A stretch of 5,392 nt of DNA from JAVBQJ01 sp045532655. GTDB taxonomy: Bacteria; Verrucomicrobiota; Lentisphaeria; Victivallales; Victivallaceae. The translations under genes and the position numbers were made by a program. The stretch is from NCBI GenBank assembly GCA_045532655.1, contig JAZSGI010000164.1, forward strand, positions 1 through 5,392. Reading direction: 5' to 3'. How positions within the stretch are numbered: the first letter of the stretch is position 1; each line of letters opens with the position of its first letter. The notes under the pieces are model-generated. The model saw only the letters and a list, made by a program, of their open reading frames with translations. It searched no databases and was not told where the DNA came from. Of this stretch, positions 5,042 to 5,392 are shown piece by piece.

Positions 5042-5392
5042 ATGGCTGAAGAAAATAAAAATATTTCAACAGATACTTTCAAAATGCCTATGCTTAAAGG
5101 CGTGGGTGATGCTGCTGCTCCGGGAACTCCGCTGCCCGGTTCTGCTGTTGCGGATGATACCCGTACCCGCAGAACAGTCAGGCTCAATGCCATCCGTCCC
5201 GCCGGTGTCGGATCTGAATTGCGTCCTCTGCCCTCCGGTAACGTTGTTTCCACTGATTCCGGTGTGATCTCCGATCCTCTCGCCGGCCGCGGTACTGATT
5301 CCGGTGTTATCGCCGGTGTCAGCCGTCCCAATATCAAAGTGAAACCCCTTGGCGAAGGAGCCAATACACTCAAGCCCGGTGCGCTTGATGAT
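5042..5392 (+). CDS. Cytoplasmic Pro/Gly-rich low-complexity protein with TRRTVRL segment (3' end outside window)
   Basis: The frame is open for 117 codons to the right edge without a stop. There is no signal peptide or membrane segment, so the visible part is soluble and probably cytoplasmic. It is mostly disordered in character: an acidic N-terminus (MAEENKN), a Gly/Ala/Pro stretch at 20-37, a basic segment TRTRRTVRLNAIRP at 40-53, and a Gly/Ser/Asp-rich part with TDSGVI at both 71-76 and 85-90. Thr45 in RRTVRL has the look of a kinase target or FHA-domain ligand (basic residues before Thr, hydrophobic after). I recall similar T-V-R-hydrophobic segments in soluble PVC-group proteins, but cannot name a family. 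A 129-codon frame on the opposite strand (4984-5373) is rejected, because this one has the promoter and ribosome site. What lies beyond the edge may be a folded domain. Confidence 0.8.
   Translation, partial: MAEENKNISTDTFKMPMLKGVGDAAAPGTPLPGSAVADDTRTRRTVRLNAIRPAGVGSELRPLPSGNVVSTDSGVISDPLAGRGTDSGVIAGVSRPNIKVKPLGEGANTLKPGALDD
5252..5307 (+). repeat. Two in-frame copies of a TDSGVI-coding repeat
   Basis: ACTGATTCCGGTGT occurs at 5252-5265 and again at 5294-5307, identical over 14 bases and 42 bases (14 codons) apart. Both encode TDSGV, followed by Ile. It suggests a short internal duplication in the disordered region. Confidence 0.7.

Noticed and set aside
4984..5373. Minus-strand frame of 129 codons
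   Set aside because: It overlaps the plus-strand gene that has a near-ideal promoter and a ribosome site; its Pro/Arg/Ser-rich product is typical of antisense translation.
1..5392. tRNA, rRNA, CRISPR, insertion sequence or phage attachment site
   Set aside because: I saw no cloverleaf, spaced repeat array, transposase motif or terminal inverted repeats on either strand.

Overview
The window carries four protein genes and no RNA genes, insertion sequences or CRISPR arrays. Three genes lie on the minus strand. A fourth is on the plus strand, divergent from the third, and runs off the right edge. Base composition is close to 50% GC in the genes and AT-rich between them. The combination of a large multidomain lipoprotein glycosidase, small exported proteins of no recognised family, strong TTGACA-type promoters and a cytoplasmic Pro/Gly-rich protein with a TRRTVRL segment suggests a Gram-negative, polysaccharide-degrading bacterium. 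The PVC group, perhaps Lentisphaerota (Victivallis-like), is my best guess. That assignment rests on general resemblance and is not proven by any marker gene here.

Layout, left to right. Positions 1-807 (minus) hold the first 269 codons of an unrecognised, possibly exported protein; its end lies beyond the left edge. The gap 808-947 contains its promoter, which lies inside a perfect inverted repeat (CTGTTAAT/ATTAACAG), and the terminator of the next gene. Positions 948-3998 (minus) encode a 1016-residue lipoprotein predicted to be a TIM-barrel glycoside hydrolase with several beta-sandwich modules. The gap 3999-4173 holds its ribosome binding site, a TTGACA promoter with a near-palindrome in the spacer, and the perfect-stem terminator of the next gene. 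Positions 4174-4812 (minus) encode a 212-residue secreted protein with Arg/Pro/Gly-rich ends and a helical middle. The divergent gap 4813-5041 holds a motif shared with the first gene's promoter and an excellent plus-strand promoter. Positions 5042-5392 (plus) encode the start of a soluble, low-complexity protein.

Each minus-strand gene appears to be transcribed separately: terminators lie after the second and third genes, and clear promoters precede the first and second. Functional links are limited. The glycosidase would act on carbohydrate outside the cytoplasm, anchored to a membrane. The first and third genes share a 14-of-15 base motif and an identical start-site leader, so they may be co-regulated, but nothing in the sequence shows that they act in the same pathway.
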